A stretch of 64,000 nucleotides of DNA from Nectonema munidae (GCA_030549495.1 JAUIRK010000168.1:620001-684000); one strand, 5' to 3'; shown: positions 1 through 12,900, counted from the first letter of the stretch. The notes: generated by a model not told the origin, from the letters alone. Translations and numbers: made by a program.

Positions 1-3000
1 TATGTTAATCATACTTAAATAAGAAAACAAATATGTTATTTCTAGTTTGCAAATATATAAACTATAGGATCTTTGTAAACAAAATTTGGGAAAATATCAA
101 GAGTGTTTTTCCCAAATTAGTACTATGACCTACTAGATCTACATTTTAAAATTATAAAATAGGCAAATTTTAATGCTGACTCTTAAAAATACCTAGAAAA
201 AAAAACATTTTGATAACATATATCCATTTTACACGGTTTCAAGATCTCGAATTCAGCCAAAATCAAAATTTAAACCCCGAAGAACTTGTCTTTTTAAACC
301 CTGACGAACTTGCTTTTTTTAGACAAAAATTTAAACCCCGACGAACTTGTCTTTTTTTAGTATTGTAAATTTATCTCAACCCCTTTCTTTCTCTCTCAAA
401 AATAAAAAATTGGAAAACAATTACACTATCAAACAAATTATTAAAATTGCGTATTTTAGTTATTCAATACTTGTTTACGATCAAGTAAAAAACAGTTAAT
501 CACTTGCTGAACTAACCAAACAAGAACGAAATGACTTTGGGACAAATTGACTTGGTAACCAATTGACTGGGGACGAATTTACTTGTTGGCGAATTGCCCG
601 GAAACCCGTGATTCATCATAAAGGAAATGAGAAGACTTTATCTATTATACTAATATTATACTAGTATTTTATGATTAGGAATGCTTACTGGTCAATGATG
701 TGGTTACTAAGTCGTACGGTATTGTATTAACCATTTCGATAGCAAAGTCTACTCATGTCATTAGTTATCTTATCCCAAAACCACATAATTACACTACCCT
801 GAGTAATAATTATTTATTTTTTATTTTTTCATATTAAGGAACACTTTTCACAATTAAATACATACAGCTTAGACGATAAAATAAACTAAAGAGTAAATAA
901 TATAAATTATTTTATTGACCTATATGTATTTGAATTTTAAAGGAAAATTTTCAAACTTGTGAACTTCTTACTTATTACCAAAGCCAAAAAGTTTAGGTAG
1001 GACAACAATTTGTGTAAGCTAACGCAGCCTTTTTCTTGACATTTACATAAAAACACCTTCCTAATCTTTTTTCTTGATATTTAGATAAAAATACCCTATT
1101 TAAAATATTTCTTATAAAAAATCGACCTTTAAAGTGAAAAATATTTTCTGTAGCCAAGTATTAAACGATAAATAATATTTCCTAGCACTTATCATAAAAT
1201 CCTATATAAATTATACTTTAGGAAATTTCATTGTTTGTTAAAGGCAGACTTACCATACCTTCAAGAAATTGCAGATCTTTCCTGAACTTTATTGCTTATC
1301 AAATGCGAAGATTACTTTATTTGGTATATTTACAATTATTTTGCATCAATTGACTAATATCGATATCTGTAGAATTAATAAAATAATATGCAATAAAGTA
1401 ATAAGACATAAATAACATAATATTCTTTTAAAAACACATCTTTGTTTTAGTAAAATTGTTACGTTTACAAAGGATTATAAATCGTTGGTTGTGTTAGAAA
1501 TATTTACAAAAAGCGCGAAGAAACTGCTGCATTTTTGCCATATAAGGCCCAAATCTTCTCTCTAGCACTCGATCAATTTCCGAACTGGAAAATTTTTTAT
1601 CGAAAAGTATTTTTCATAAACTTTTTCAAACTTTAGCTAACAATGTGGTTTTGTCAACTTTTGTAAAAAAATTTATGCCCTGTTTCAAAATTATTGAAAA
1701 GAAGATAACAGTAAATAATTTAAAAAAAATGTTTTCATATAATTCATAGAAACTTTACTTACTATTGTCAATTACATAGAATGAGTTAAGATAATTTGCA
1801 ATTTACTAATATATTCGGAGACCATGAAAAGCAAAATTTTTAGGTAGCTACAAAGTGGAAATTTTTTTGGCAGAAATTTAAAAATGAATTTTTTTCTATA
1901 ATATTCAAAACTAACTTTTATTCAATTTCATTATTATCAATAATTAATTCAAAATTGGGTTATACATTAAAAAAAATTAAGCAAAAGCACATTTTTAAGC
2001 ATTCAAAAAGGCAAATTTTGTTGAAAGAGTTGTCTTGAAAATTGAAAATTTGTTTTGTAAAAATGAAAATAGTAACAAAGTTTTGAGAAAAATTCTTTGA
2101 CTATATGTAAAAGATCATGGAAATTTTTGATCTCCTAAATTGGAATAGTGAATAAGACAGTTGGACGAAAGAATAGAATGTCGAGATAATTTTATTTTTC
2201 ATTGAAACTTTATATAAAAAATGAGCTAAAAAAGGTTTATTTACATGAAATGTGTGAGAACTTTAGTGTAGTGGGCGAAAAATTTCAAAAATCAAGATTG
2301 GCTGAAGGATCACAAATACCCATACTGGTACCTGTATAAATTTTGTCTATAACACCAAAAGTAAACCAAACATGAACGTTAGAAATGTTTTCTAGTTAAG
2401 GAGGCTACATATGATCTTATTTTTGTGTTTCAATGATGTGTCAGTTTGGTTGTATGTGTTTGTACGATTAATTACACCCTTTTTCTCTAAAGAATTATAC
2501 CGAAAAAAAAAGTAAGTTAAGAGTAGTTTAACTCTTAGATAAGTCTTACTTGCTTTTATAGAATAATGATTTCTAGCTATAGGATTATACAATATAAAGT
2601 GGTGTGGAAACTTAGCATTACTCATTTTTATACTTATTAAACCCTTGCTCTGCTTCAAGCACAACTGTATGATGCGTACTACTTGTTTTCATAAAATCTC
2701 AGCACAATCACAAAATTCGTGAATTTGTCTAAAATTTCATCAGCATTCGCTGCAACAATGTGGTTGGCATAATCACAAAGAGATGATACTCACATATCTT
2801 CGCACACCATAACTCTTGATTATCAACAGCGAATCAAACTAATGATTGAAATGCCAATCAATGCATCACGATTTGATGCCCGCTTTTCACAAGATTACCC
2901 ATACATATACATTTTTTTTAATTTTTAACACAAATTTGTATAGTCTAACACAAAAAAACATTTAGACATACATTACACACATACATACATACGAATACCT

Positions 3001-3690
3001 ACATACATACATATTATAAAAAAGAAATTAGACACAAATACACTGAAATACATAAATCTCAAAAATAGCGGTTTAGCTATATGGGGATAAATTCAGAGCG
3101 TTTGATTTTGATATTTCTCAAAATTAGTTTTTTATTAAATCAAAAAAAACGGTAAATCACAAAGAAAGAGCTTGTTGATCAAGCAATGTAAAATATAGAA
3201 AATCAGAATTCTGAAAATCTCTTTGCTCTGGAGTTCTCCTAGAACCTTTCTCCAATGCTAATATATTTTTTTAATTTTGAGCTAACAGAATTACCTCACA
3301 AAATCTTAAATAGACTTAAATATGGCCAAAAAGTGAATATTAATGCTCACTCCACATGCTTTATTTCATAGCATATAGAAAATTTTCCGAAATTGTTAGA
3401 GTTATACAAATAGAAACATAAGCTGTAAATAAATATATTTTTATTATATTTTAAATTATAAAAATGAAAAAGTAAAATCGCGTTTTAGTCTGTTGTCACT
3501 TTGAAGGAATTTGATTAAAATTCGTTGCCGAAAAAAAATAATTTGACAAAAATTTTTTTGAGAGTTAAAAAAAGTGGAATGGGGGGGGTTTAAAATAAAA
3601 ATATATATTTATGAAAAAAATTCTTTTTAATTCGGGCCCGGGGGAAAAAAAAATTTTAAAATAAAATAGGATAAGTAAAAAGGGGAAGGG
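1..3690. other. AT-rich non-coding stretch
   Basis: No coding segment was recognised on either strand. Three short direct copies of a motif close to AAACCCCGACGAACTTG lie at about 275-352. A CATA-type microsatellite lies at about 2,965-3,015. Open frames here (for example 2,392-2,664) have biased, low-complexity translations and no recognisable motif, so I treat them as chance. Confidence 0.6.
2965..3015. repeat. CATA/CATAC microsatellite
   Basis: Imperfect tandem ACATACAT units interrupted by short variants such as CGAATACC. This is simple sequence with no associated gene. Confidence 0.75.

Positions 3691-3758
<68 letters not shown>
3691..3758. repeat. 68-bp uninterrupted poly(A) run
   Basis: Sixty-eight consecutive A residues, preceded by homopolymer-rich sequence at about 3,575-3,690 (runs of G, C and A). 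The LINE relic beginning about 200 bp to the right is on the minus strand, so its own tail would appear here as poly(T). This run is therefore not that element's tail. It may belong to another retrocopy or be an assembly or sequencing artefact. Confidence 0.8.
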
Positions 3759-3760
<2 letters not shown>

Positions 3761-3919
3761 TTCGGAAAATTAATATATATAATTAATTAAATAAAAAGAA
3801 ATAAATAGGAATAACAATAAATATTTTTTCTTCTTCTCATTTGCCTCTTCGTTTTTGAAGGTTGGCATGAAAGTTTTATAGTTGATTGAATAGATATTTT
3901 CAGCATTTTTCTTGATAAG

Positions 3920-6420
3920 TTTTTCGGTCTTCCACCTATTTTTCCAACTTTTTGAAGCATCCGTTAGTTATTTTTTTTGCATCTTCAAACCATTTCATTC
4001 GTTTTCTCACTCTTCCTTTTCCACGTGTATAAGCAATTGTTTTGGCGATCTCTCTGAGTTCTTCACCAGCATTTCCTCCCATCACGTGTCCAACGAAAGC
4101 AAGTTTTCTTATTTCAATCGATTTCATTAAAAGCGGTGCGTCAATTCTCTTTCTTTTTAACACTTCCGAGTTAGTTGTATGAGATGTCCAAGGTATTTTA
4201 AGAACTCTTCTGTAACCCCACATTTCAAAAGATTCCACTTTTTTCTGGTAATACTTTTCATGATCCAAGTCTCACTTCCATATTTCAAAACTGGCCAAAT
4301 TTGTGTTTCAAGTATTTTTCTTTTTAATTTTAAACTAATTCGACTTTTTAGAATTTTTCATGTATTTGTTCCATCGTTTGTTATGTTGACACAAGATATT
4401 TAAAATTGTCTGTGCATTTTATTTTTTCTTCATTTAGATTGATAGATGTTTCTGCTTCCCCATTTTTTGTGATTTTCATACATTGAGTTTTTCCTGTTTA
4501 TATTGATAACAAATTTTTTTTCCTAATTACTAAAGTTTCTCAAGAATGTTGTTCAGCCCTTCTTCCGTTTCTAAGTTAAGACAATGTCATCAGCGTACAT
4601 TATTCGATTGACCATGTTCTTTCCAATCTGTATGCCTTCATCGTCTTTCAAGACTTTAAAAGCTTCATCTTAATAAGTGTTATACAATATTACACAACCT
4701 TTGCGAATCCCTCTACACACGTTAATGGGAAGTGTTTCATATCCTTTCAAATATCCTTATTGATTTTTATAAATATTTCCAATTCTTCAAACACTTTTTT
4801 GGTATATTGCGTTTCTGTATTGTGTTGAATAATTTCTTGAAATTTACTCTGTCAAATGCTCTCTCAAAATCTATAAAACAAATAAATGTTTCTTCTTTCT
4901 GATTGATGCGAAACGTTGTGATAGATTTGAGGGCAGCTATAGCCTCTATATTACCACGGTTAGGAAGAAATCTGCATTGAAGAGGGTTTAGCTCAAAGTT
5001 TAAATTTTTCAAGATTTTGTTTTATAGGATGAGATATAGGTTTCATATATATTGTTAATAAACGTGAGCATTCTTTCATTCAGCAATTCTTCTCCATTTT
5101 TTATAATCTCTATTGGTATTCTTTCAGATACAGGTGCTTTTCTATTTTTATTTGTTTCAAAGTATTATTGTATTCTTCAATTGTGATTACATCTTTATCT
5201 TCATCGTCTTTGTTATTTTACTGTATAACACCATTTATATCGATTGATCATCACCATATAGTTCATTTATTTAACTTTGCAATCTTTCACCAATTTCTTT
5301 TTCTTCTGGAGATTCCGTTTTTATTTGAAATAAATTTGCTCCTTTTTCTGTTTTGAATATTTTCAAACGGCTTAATCCTTTTATGCATTTCTCAAACGTT
5401 ATTTTTCAATTCTAAGTTTTCTATTTCTTTAGATTCGTTATATAGCCATCTTCTTTTAACTTCTCATGACATAATTCCTTATACTCAAAATTATTCGTCT
5501 TGTTTTCTTTGTTTCGTTTTTCAATTAGAGCCACGATACTTTATACTTCTGTTTGTTACTCCAGTTTTTATTGAGTTTAAGTTTTAGGTTGCCTAAAACC
5601 ATATTGTGATCTGTTCCAGAGTCGGGTCGACATATAGGTCTACACTTCTTGAGACTGTTTCGGTATCTCTTATTTATAAGAATTTAATATATTTGATTTC
5701 TAATTTACCTTAGGGTCTTCTCTAGGTGTGTCATCTTTTTTTGCTTGAATGCCAAAAGTGCTTTTAATTGTAAAACACTTGCTTTTGCAATTGTCTACCA
5801 AGAGTTGTCCTTTTTCACTTTATTCCCAAGTCTATAGTTCCCAACAATAAGTTCTTCTACTCTACCTCCACCAACAGCATTAAAGTCTCCCATAATTATT
5901 ACAACTCTGTCTCTTCTACCACCAAGGTCTTTTATCAGGTTTTCAATATTATCATAAAACTCTAGTAACATCTTTATTTTCTCCTGTAGTAAAGTAAACT
6001 TGAATGATCATTATGTCTTTATGAATTCCTTTCAGAACATATCCCATTATTGTTTCATCAATACTCTTTATTGCTATCATTTTTTCTTCTAGTGGATATT
6101 TGTAATCATTCCAACACCTCTCCTTGATTTGATGCCACCAAAAAAATTCACATGCTATTTCTTGCCGCTGCCTGAAAACATTTCAAAGCTACTCTAGAGT
6201 TTAATAAAATTTTCGCATAAACCCTAGATTTCAACGTTTTGTTGTTCCATTTGTCCAATTATAATTTGTAGTTTTCCACTTTTATTACACCTCTTACATT
6301 CCATGTTTCAACCTTTAAAGTTGATCTTTTTTATTTTGGGAGCACTTTCGTTCTTTCTTTTTCTTAGTTGCAGCTTTATTAAGTTCATTTTGATGTATTG
6401 TGTTCACTCTTCTTGGGGAT
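3920..6420 (-). pseudogene. LINE (non-LTR retrotransposon) EN-RT relic, minus strand
   Basis: Pieces appear in the expected 5'-to-3' order on the minus strand. The endonuclease-exonuclease-phosphatase segment at about 6,160-5,600 contains GIKSRRGVG, then MGDFNAVGGGR, then an SDH-like motif reading GTDHNMVLG. The RT segment contains QCRFLPNRGNIEA and CFIDFERAFDRV (about 4,990-4,840). The catalytic box reads MYADDIV at about 4,600-4,580. A C-terminal region (4,268-3,936) contains WGYRRVLKIPWTSHTTN, typical of the tail of LINE polyproteins. Frames are broken by many stops and shifts, so the copy is dead. The clade is uncertain (RTE/CR1/L2-like). No poly(A) tail or target duplication was located. 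Confidence 0.85.
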
Positions 6421-6479
6421 TTTACATTATCATTCAAAGAGTGAGGAAATGATAACGCCACTGGCCAGGTGGGTCGACA

Positions 6480-7560
6480 AGCAAAATTTTGATTGTATAT
6501 GTATGGATTTACACGTTCATATTCAATTAATCCAGAGCCTCGTTAGTTTTGCATATTGAATATCCAGAGGATCACCACGTGGAGATGAGATTGATTATGA
6601 TCCCCTAGTAAATAAATATTTACTATTATTATAATCTTATCGAAAATTTTTGCAAATTTAAAAATATAAAAAGTATGTTTTTAAAACATTTTAGAACAAA
6701 CAGCATAACGCATTGAAAAGTTTTTCACGGCAGATTAAAAGTGCGTCTACAAGAACAAAAGGTAACACATAAAAATTTTCCTATCAAATATTAATTCCCC
6801 AATCATTTATTCACAATAACTTGGCATAAAGGATTTAAATCCGGTTCCAGTTCTAATAAAGTAAATTTTGGCTAATTTTGTAAAGATTTCCATACAATAT
6901 TTTAAATTATAGAGATTTATTTTGATTTAATGTAACCCAAAAACATGGAGACATTTTGAATCCGTTGGAGTTGACTCTGTTTCTTGTTAATTACACTAAT
7001 TACTTATTTTTAATAAACATATTCGTAGGGATTAAATTTTTACATATAGAACTATGATAATTTGTCTCATACTATTCATAACCTTTCAGAAGTGATTTAT
7101 CTGTTAAAATGGCTGAAATTTCTCTGTAAACTAAAAAAATAATTTTATAAAAAGTTCAATCTTTTAATCGCTTTCCCTGTTCTTGAAATAACTTTTTTTC
7201 TCCTTTTTCTATTTCTTTGTTGATTTCTCAGTGAAAAATAAAGCCAGTTGTAACTGGGATTATTCTTTATGTAAGAACAAATCCTGTAAAAATATGGCTC
7301 TTTGTTTTAGTGCGATTTATAGTTCTGCTACTCATGCCAAGGCTTGAATGGTGAGTTTAAAATAGGGAAATGAGAATATAGGTTTATCATTTAATTCAAC
7401 AGCAATAGCTTATCAATTTCAGAGTTTTTAATTGTGTAATTTGTAATTTTGCTTGCAAATGAAATTGACAAAAGTGTGCGTAATTAAATCATGTAAATAC
7501 TTGACCTAAATATTAGAAGTTCGTATGCAAACTTTGGTGATCTTCTGATTTTTTTTCAAT
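6480..7560. other. Non-coding stretch between two LINE relics
   Basis: AT-rich sequence with no recognisable coding segment or clear inverted repeat. It probably includes decayed LINE 5' sequence on its left side. Confidence 0.5.
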
Positions 7561-7569
7561 CTCTAAAGT

Positions 7570-8240
7570 TTTCACCTGCTTTCATTGTCTTTACAGAGAT
7601 ATGGAACACTAGCGAGAGCTTGAAGTATAAGATCAATGGTTATTATTCTTTGTCTCATGAGAGAAATATAACAGGTGGTGGTGTTTGTATTTTCTATAGA
7701 GCTGCTTTCGTCTCGGTATTCAGAAATTCATTTAGTTGCAATGAGTGTTCTAATGACCTTCTGTTAGCTAAATTTTCTATAATGAACAAAGTTATCTCTG
7801 TTTTAACTCTATACCGACCACAGAATTATCAAAGCATTCAATTATTATCAACGAGAAAAAGAATACCCTAAGATCTTAGTTGTCATAATTCTTTCATTAT
7901 TAATTTCCAGTATTGCGACTTTACAGGCTACTACAACTCTAGATCTGCCAACTCTAGGTATAATTACTTTATTGGTATCTTCAAAGAAGCTCTTAACAAA
8001 ACATTCACATTTATCAAAAATAATAAAAGAAAAAGTGACATGCCCTGGTTCAACAATGAATTAGCCGAATTATACAAGCTGAAGTCAAAATCTATGGGAA
8101 ATGTATGAAAAATTCTACTTTTTCTAATCTTTGCACTTATAGAAACATTTTGAAGCTCTATAAAAGTAAAATTAAACATGTGAAAATAGCTAGTACTACC
8201 AAAAATTTCTTAACGCTGATAAAAAATCAGTCTGGCCTAT
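7570..8240 (+). pseudogene. LINE endonuclease-domain fragment, plus strand
   Basis: The frame from about 7,580 reads an endonuclease N-terminal half: an ETW-like start (EIWNTSESLKYKINGYYSL), then GGGVCIFYRAAF, typical of CR1/Jockey-like endonucleases. About 300 bp downstream, in a shifted frame, comes KRKSDMPWFNNELAELYKLK, matching the linker after the endonuclease that usually reads PWWN/D-x-L/I. The copy is truncated before the RT domain and broken by stops. The next RT fragment, from about 8,300, is on the opposite strand and so is a separate insertion. Confidence 0.75.
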
Positions 8241-8479
8241 TTTGAATACCTTACTGCATATGATTCCTTCTCATTCTATAAAGGCTTAAATTCAAGGTTT
8301 TCTGAAACAATTCTCTTTTGAGATGGATGATATGAATATAAGATAACATAAATTTATTAAGCATAAAGAAAGCATACGCCTATGATAAATGCATATAAAT
8401 TTTCATGATCATAAATATTTGTATTTATCTTTTACCCAAAATGCATACCTTCTTTTTGAATACATCGATGTTGGATGAG

Positions 8480-9640
8480 TTTACAACGTTAATAGGTAAA
8501 CCATTCTATCTATTGAGTGCTCTTCAAGAAAAAATAATTTTGTCGGTACTTGTTAGCAGATTCTGATTTGAGTTTATACTTGTGTGATCTGGATATTCTT
8601 GAAGAAAACTCAGGTAAGACAATTTTGTTAAAATTGATATTATCTTTTATAATGTTAAATATTGTTAACATTTCATTACGAATTTTCTGTATTAAAAATT
8701 TGTAGTCTTTCTTCATAACTGAGATTTTTCACTCCTTATAAATATTTAGCAAATACTTTTTGTACTTTTTCAATCTTCTTCATGTTATAAATGGAGGAGT
8801 TAGCAAAAATTGTATTACCATATTCAAGAGCAGGCCTAGCTAATGACTTAAATAAATGAACAGCAACATTTTAGTCAGATAAAATAAAAGTATTTTTCAG
8901 CATATGAAGTACAGAAAAAGCTTTCTTGACACTACAAACACATGTTCTGTAAAACAGAGTTTAGAATCAATTGTCAGCCCAAGGTCATTATGTTTTAAAG
9001 TTTTCTTTAGTGGTTTACCTATATAAAAAAGACTTGATCATCATATCTTCCAATTTGAAGATGGTAGCACTTATTGAGATTTAATTTCAAGTCCAATCCA
9101 ATGGTCCATTCATAAATTTAATGCAAATCTTGCTGAAGTAGAAAGATTGAAGATTAATTAGAAGCAGTATATATTTTGATATCGTCTGTAAAAAATTTAC
9201 AATCAGACTTGAGCTTGTCAGGTATATCGCTTATGAACAGACTGAAAAAATTTGACCTATTATAGAGCCTTGTGGAATGCCACTTGTGACCTCGGTAACC
9301 ATTGAGTGAATTCTTTAATCTTACAAGGGACTTACCTTTGTATATATACTATATAGTCATATATCCAACTCAAGAAATTGTCAGAGAAACTATAAAATTG
9401 CAGTTTTAGTATCGCCTTTCATGAGGAACAGTATCAATGCTTTTTCGAAGTCAAGATAAATAACATTTACTGTTTTACTTTTGTTCGCTTCAAGTGTAAC
9501 TTCATTTATATATTCGATCAGGTTCGTAATTTTAGACTTTTTTTGACGAAATCCATGCTGATTGTTGGATAATAAAATAACCCATTAACTTCAAGATGAA
9601 TCGAAACTTTATCATTAACGATGAAAAATATACGACAACC
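8480..9640 (-). pseudogene. LINE reverse-transcriptase fragment, minus strand
   Basis: Minus-strand frames read YLDFEKA (about 9,470-9,440), a degenerate catalytic box FFTDDIKIYTAS (about 9,200-9,165; normally YADD), and HNDLGLTIDSKLCFTEH (about 8,985-8,935). The last is a typical CR1/Jockey motif that follows the palm. Multiple frameshifts and stops are present. It sits tail to tail with the plus-strand endonuclease fragment to its left. Confidence 0.8.
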
Positions 9641-9983
9641 AGTTTATCATTTTCCGATGCTAAATTTTGTGTAGAATACGAAAATCATAATGGTTTTTTT
9701 CGTATACCCTCAGTTCTGCGTAAATGGCTGATTTGAAAAATACTACACTTAGATGAAAATTTCTATTTCTACACATGAAATTATTATTTTTTGTCATATT
9801 TTCTTTGATTTTTTTCATAAAATAACTTTTTTCTAACTTTTTTTTAGAATTTTGAAACATTTTTTATAATATACGGAGAATAATGCTAAGGAATTGTAAA
9901 AATTCTGCTGATAAATTTTGTTTCATTTGCGAGGAGCTAACTCTCAATAAATACAAGAGGAGAATCACTCAGAGAGTTAAAAG

Positions 9984-10401
9984 CAGGGCTGCGGAGTCGG
10001 AGCCGGAGTCGGGGTCGTAGAGAGTCAGCGATTTTATCTTAACCCATTTAAGACCAACCAAAGCAGACGATATCTAAAAAAACGCAGACGATTTATATTC
10101 AAAGTCATTGAAAAAAGCAGACGAAGATGAAATTACTTATGTTCCAAAATAGGAACATTGGTCGTAAATGGGTTAAAGTATGAGTAGGAGTCGGAGTCGG
10201 ATTTTTATTTTTGAAAACAAGGAGTCGGAGTTGGAGTCGAAGTTTCTTTTTCCGACTTCGACTCCGAAAATTCATTTGATTCAACTTCAAAATGTTTTCA
10301 AACCTTTACTGTTTTGATGCAATGTAATGATTCAAAAATTTTTGTGGTCGAAGTCGGAGTTGGAGTGGGGGGACCTTATATTATCCGACTCCGCACCCCT
10401 G
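9984..10401. mobile_element. hAT-type MITE with 8-bp target duplication
   Basis: The termini are CAGGGCTGCGGAGTCGG on the left and CCGACTCCGCACCCCTG on the right, inverted with one mismatch. They are flanked by perfect 8-bp direct repeats GTTAAAAG at 9,976-9,983 and 10,402-10,409. The interior is rich in GAGTCGG-type repeats. Eight-bp duplications and CAGGG-type ends are characteristic of hAT elements. The element has no coding capacity, and its left half is interrupted by a nested TTAA element. Confidence 0.92.
10039..10176. mobile_element. Nested piggyBac-type MITE (TTAA-flanked)
   Basis: TTAA target duplications at 10,039-10,042 and 10,173-10,176 enclose 130 bp. Its ends start CCCATTTAAGACCA and, read inward from the right, CCCATTTACGACCA. 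The interior repeats GCAGACGA-type words. It sits inside the hAT MITE. A related element is at 21,771-21,907, and a third relative lies inside the OTU relic near 61.5 kb. Confidence 0.88.
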
Positions 10402-10570
10402 GTTAAAAGGCTTTATAAAAGTTATTTTTGGTGTGATGTCGGAGATTAGGATAAAAACTGAACTCCTCACATCTGCTGCGTTAAATGCTCGAGTGCTCTA
10501 TCCTCAGGGGTTTGGGGTAAAGAAAGAGGTTTAGGCTTTGGCGTACCGATGATATGACGTGAACCCAAGG

Positions 10571-10664
10571 AAAAACTAACCATCAATATTAGTGATGCAA
10601 AAGTAACAATGTGATGATCATCAGATTGTTACTTTTGCATCATTAATATTGATGGTTAGTTTTT
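10571..10664. repeat. 94-bp near-perfect palindrome
   Basis: The sequence reads the same on both strands apart from two mismatched positions per arm, and is centred on TGATGATCATCA at 10,617/10,618. A transcript would form a stem of about 47 bp with no loop. It could be a tiny foldback or MITE, or the end of the neighbouring broken gene's element. No target duplication was identified. Confidence 0.9.
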
Positions 10665-10744
10665 ATGATTTTCTAGTTTATGTTGTTTTTATTTAAAACA
10701 GAATTTTTTTATATAGTTTGCAACAAAAAAGGAAAGAAAGGATT

Positions 10745-12077
10745 AGTGTACCCTAATTTGGATTCAGCCATAAGACCGATACCCCATTCTGAACATATAC
10801 CAGTACCTAATCCACCACTAACGTTCTCTTCTGAAAGCGATGACTGAATTGATGATTCCGAAACACAAGATATCACCTTCTCAGCCCCAGCTTGTTCCGA
10901 AAAAAACCTTTATTTGTCAATCAAGCTCGCCTTTGTGATCTTGTTCGGGACCTTAAACTTACCAAAGAGTCTAGTCAGCTTCTCGCTTCTAGACATCAAG
11001 AATGGAATTTAGTTGAAAGTGATGTTCGCGTGACGGCATTCAAAAAGCGATCTGAAGACTTGGAGAATTTTTTTCTTTAGAGAAAAATTTAACATTTTGA
11101 AACAACATTGCGGGGCTATTCAACGCTCTCGAAATAAAGTATGAAGCCCCAGAATGGAGGTTGTTCATCGATGGCTCTCTTTATAGTATAAAGGCAGTTT
11201 TGTTACACATAGGAAACAAACTGCCTTCAGTTCCAATAGCACATTCTATAATTTTAAGAGAGACTTACGAAAATTTGGCTTTCATTTTGAAAAAAATAAA
11301 TTACTCAGATCACGAATGGCTCATTTGCGCTGATCTAAAAGTAGTTGCAATTTTGAATGGCCAAACAGGTTATACTAAATTCATGTGCTTCCTGTGCAAA
11401 TGGGATAGCCGAGCCATGGCCGAACATTATGTTCGTACGGAATGGTCACCGAGGGATTGGATTATCCCGAGATCTTACAATGTCATAAATCAACCGCTAG
11501 TTAAAAAAGAAAATGTTATTTTACCACCTTTGCATATAAAGCTAGGGCTAATAAAGCAATTCACAAACGCCCTTGATCATGAAAAGCCCTGTTTTTTGTA
11601 CATGAAAAAACTTTTCCCAAAAATAAGTGATGCAAAAATCAAAGAAGGCATATTTGTAGGCCCTCAAATAAGCAAACTATTTTTGATCAACATTTTGAAT
11701 TACAAATGGATGAAAAGGAGCTGAATGCCTTGGTTTCGTTCAAAAATGTTTGCAATGCCCTTTTGGGGAAACATCAAGAATCTCAGAGGAAAATCTAGGT
11801 TGAAAGCTTAATTGATTCCTACCACAAACTATGATGTAAAATGTCCTTGAAATTAGATTTCTTGCACTCGCACCTATCCTTTTTCCCCCAAAACGCAGCA
11901 GATGTGAGTGATGAATACGGAGAAAGATTCCATCAGCAAATTTGCATGATGGAAACTAGATACAAAGGAAAATGGAGCCCAGCTATGTTAGCTGATTTCT
12001 GTTGGAACCTAAAAAAAGAGCTCCCAGAAACTTCATATAAAAGAAAAAAACTTACCATTTTATCTTGTTTTCCATGA
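10745..12077 (+). pseudogene. Broken copy of a transposon-like multicopy protein, family not named
   Basis: A series of frames reads one continuous protein once shifts and stops are ignored. The N-terminal part starts near PNLDSAIRPIPHSEH (10,750), followed by NQARLCDLVRDLKLTKESS (10,916 on). The long central block (11,161-11,724) includes GYTKFMCFLCKWDSRA, with a CxxC pair, and LPPLHIKLGLIKQF. The C-terminal block (11,841-12,077) includes FLHSHLSFFPQN, DEYGERFHQ and KWSPAMLADFCW. From general knowledge, proteins with these motifs recur in many copies in hydrozoan and arthropod genomes and are probably mobile-element-derived. I cannot name the family. At least three frame breaks make this copy non-functional. 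Confidence 0.7.
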
Positions 12078-12479
12078 ATGAATCATTTTACTTCCCTAGT
12101 TTTTTCAACTTTTGAATAAAATAACAGTACATATGATATTTTTCAAATTCAAATTTACAAAAAATTGTGACGTCATGGAAAGTTTTCGTTTTTATTTTCG
12201 TGATCAGCACATCAAAATTGATTAAAAAATGTTATAGTGGTTTATGTATTTTTTCAAAAGTTTAAAATTGTCGGACAGTGATTATTATTGATTTCAAAAT
12301 TTTAAACGTTACACAATCAACTGATATTGGTCTGTAACTTGACACCTTTTTTTTCCCTTTTTTGAAGATGGGTGTTCCGGGTAAAAAAAAAAAAGGGGGG
12401 GGGTTTCTCAATCTTTTTACTTTCAGAAAATAACACTAAACGATATCATTTTTTAACCGCATCTTTGAAAAATAAAAAA

Positions 12480-12900
12480 CATATGGAAGTGATGAGATTG
12501 GTTTGAAAATAATAGCTTGTAGTATTCCTATAATTAGATGCGTACTAATAAAATTATTTAATAGAGCTGTTTGTGAGGGTGTATTACCGAACGGTATGAA
12601 AATAGCAAAAACCCTACCAATATTAAAACCGAATAAAGCACGTAACGTAGTAGAATCATATAGACATATTGCTTTACTATCAAATTTTGCTAAGATTTTT
12701 GAAAAGATCATACGTAAAAAATTACAAAATTATTTAATATAAATTGATTTCTTTTCCAAAAAACGGTTTGGCTTACTTACAAGAAAGTCAACTCAAAATG
12801 CTTTATTTGAATTGTTCACTCAAATTTCAGAGTCCATTAGCCATCTCGATAGCAAAATACCAAATACAATAGTTGATAAACACGACAACGTTTTTTACAC
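12480..12900 (+). pseudogene. LINE reverse-transcriptase N-terminal fragment, plus strand
   Basis: The frame 12,503-12,742 reads the beginning of a CR1/Jockey-like RT: LFNRAVCEGVLPNGMKIA, then YRHIALLSNFAKIFEKII. After a stop at 12,740 the same protein continues as FFSKKRFGLLTRKSTQNALF. The usual catalytic YADD segment is not present. This is a dead, truncated copy. Confidence 0.8.

Noticed and set aside
3691..3758. Poly(A) tail of the LINE at 3.9-6.4 kb
   Set aside because: That LINE is on the minus strand, so its tail would appear as poly(T) on this strand.
5168..5356. Small hydrophobic protein
   Set aside because: Antisense to the LINE RT region and low complexity.
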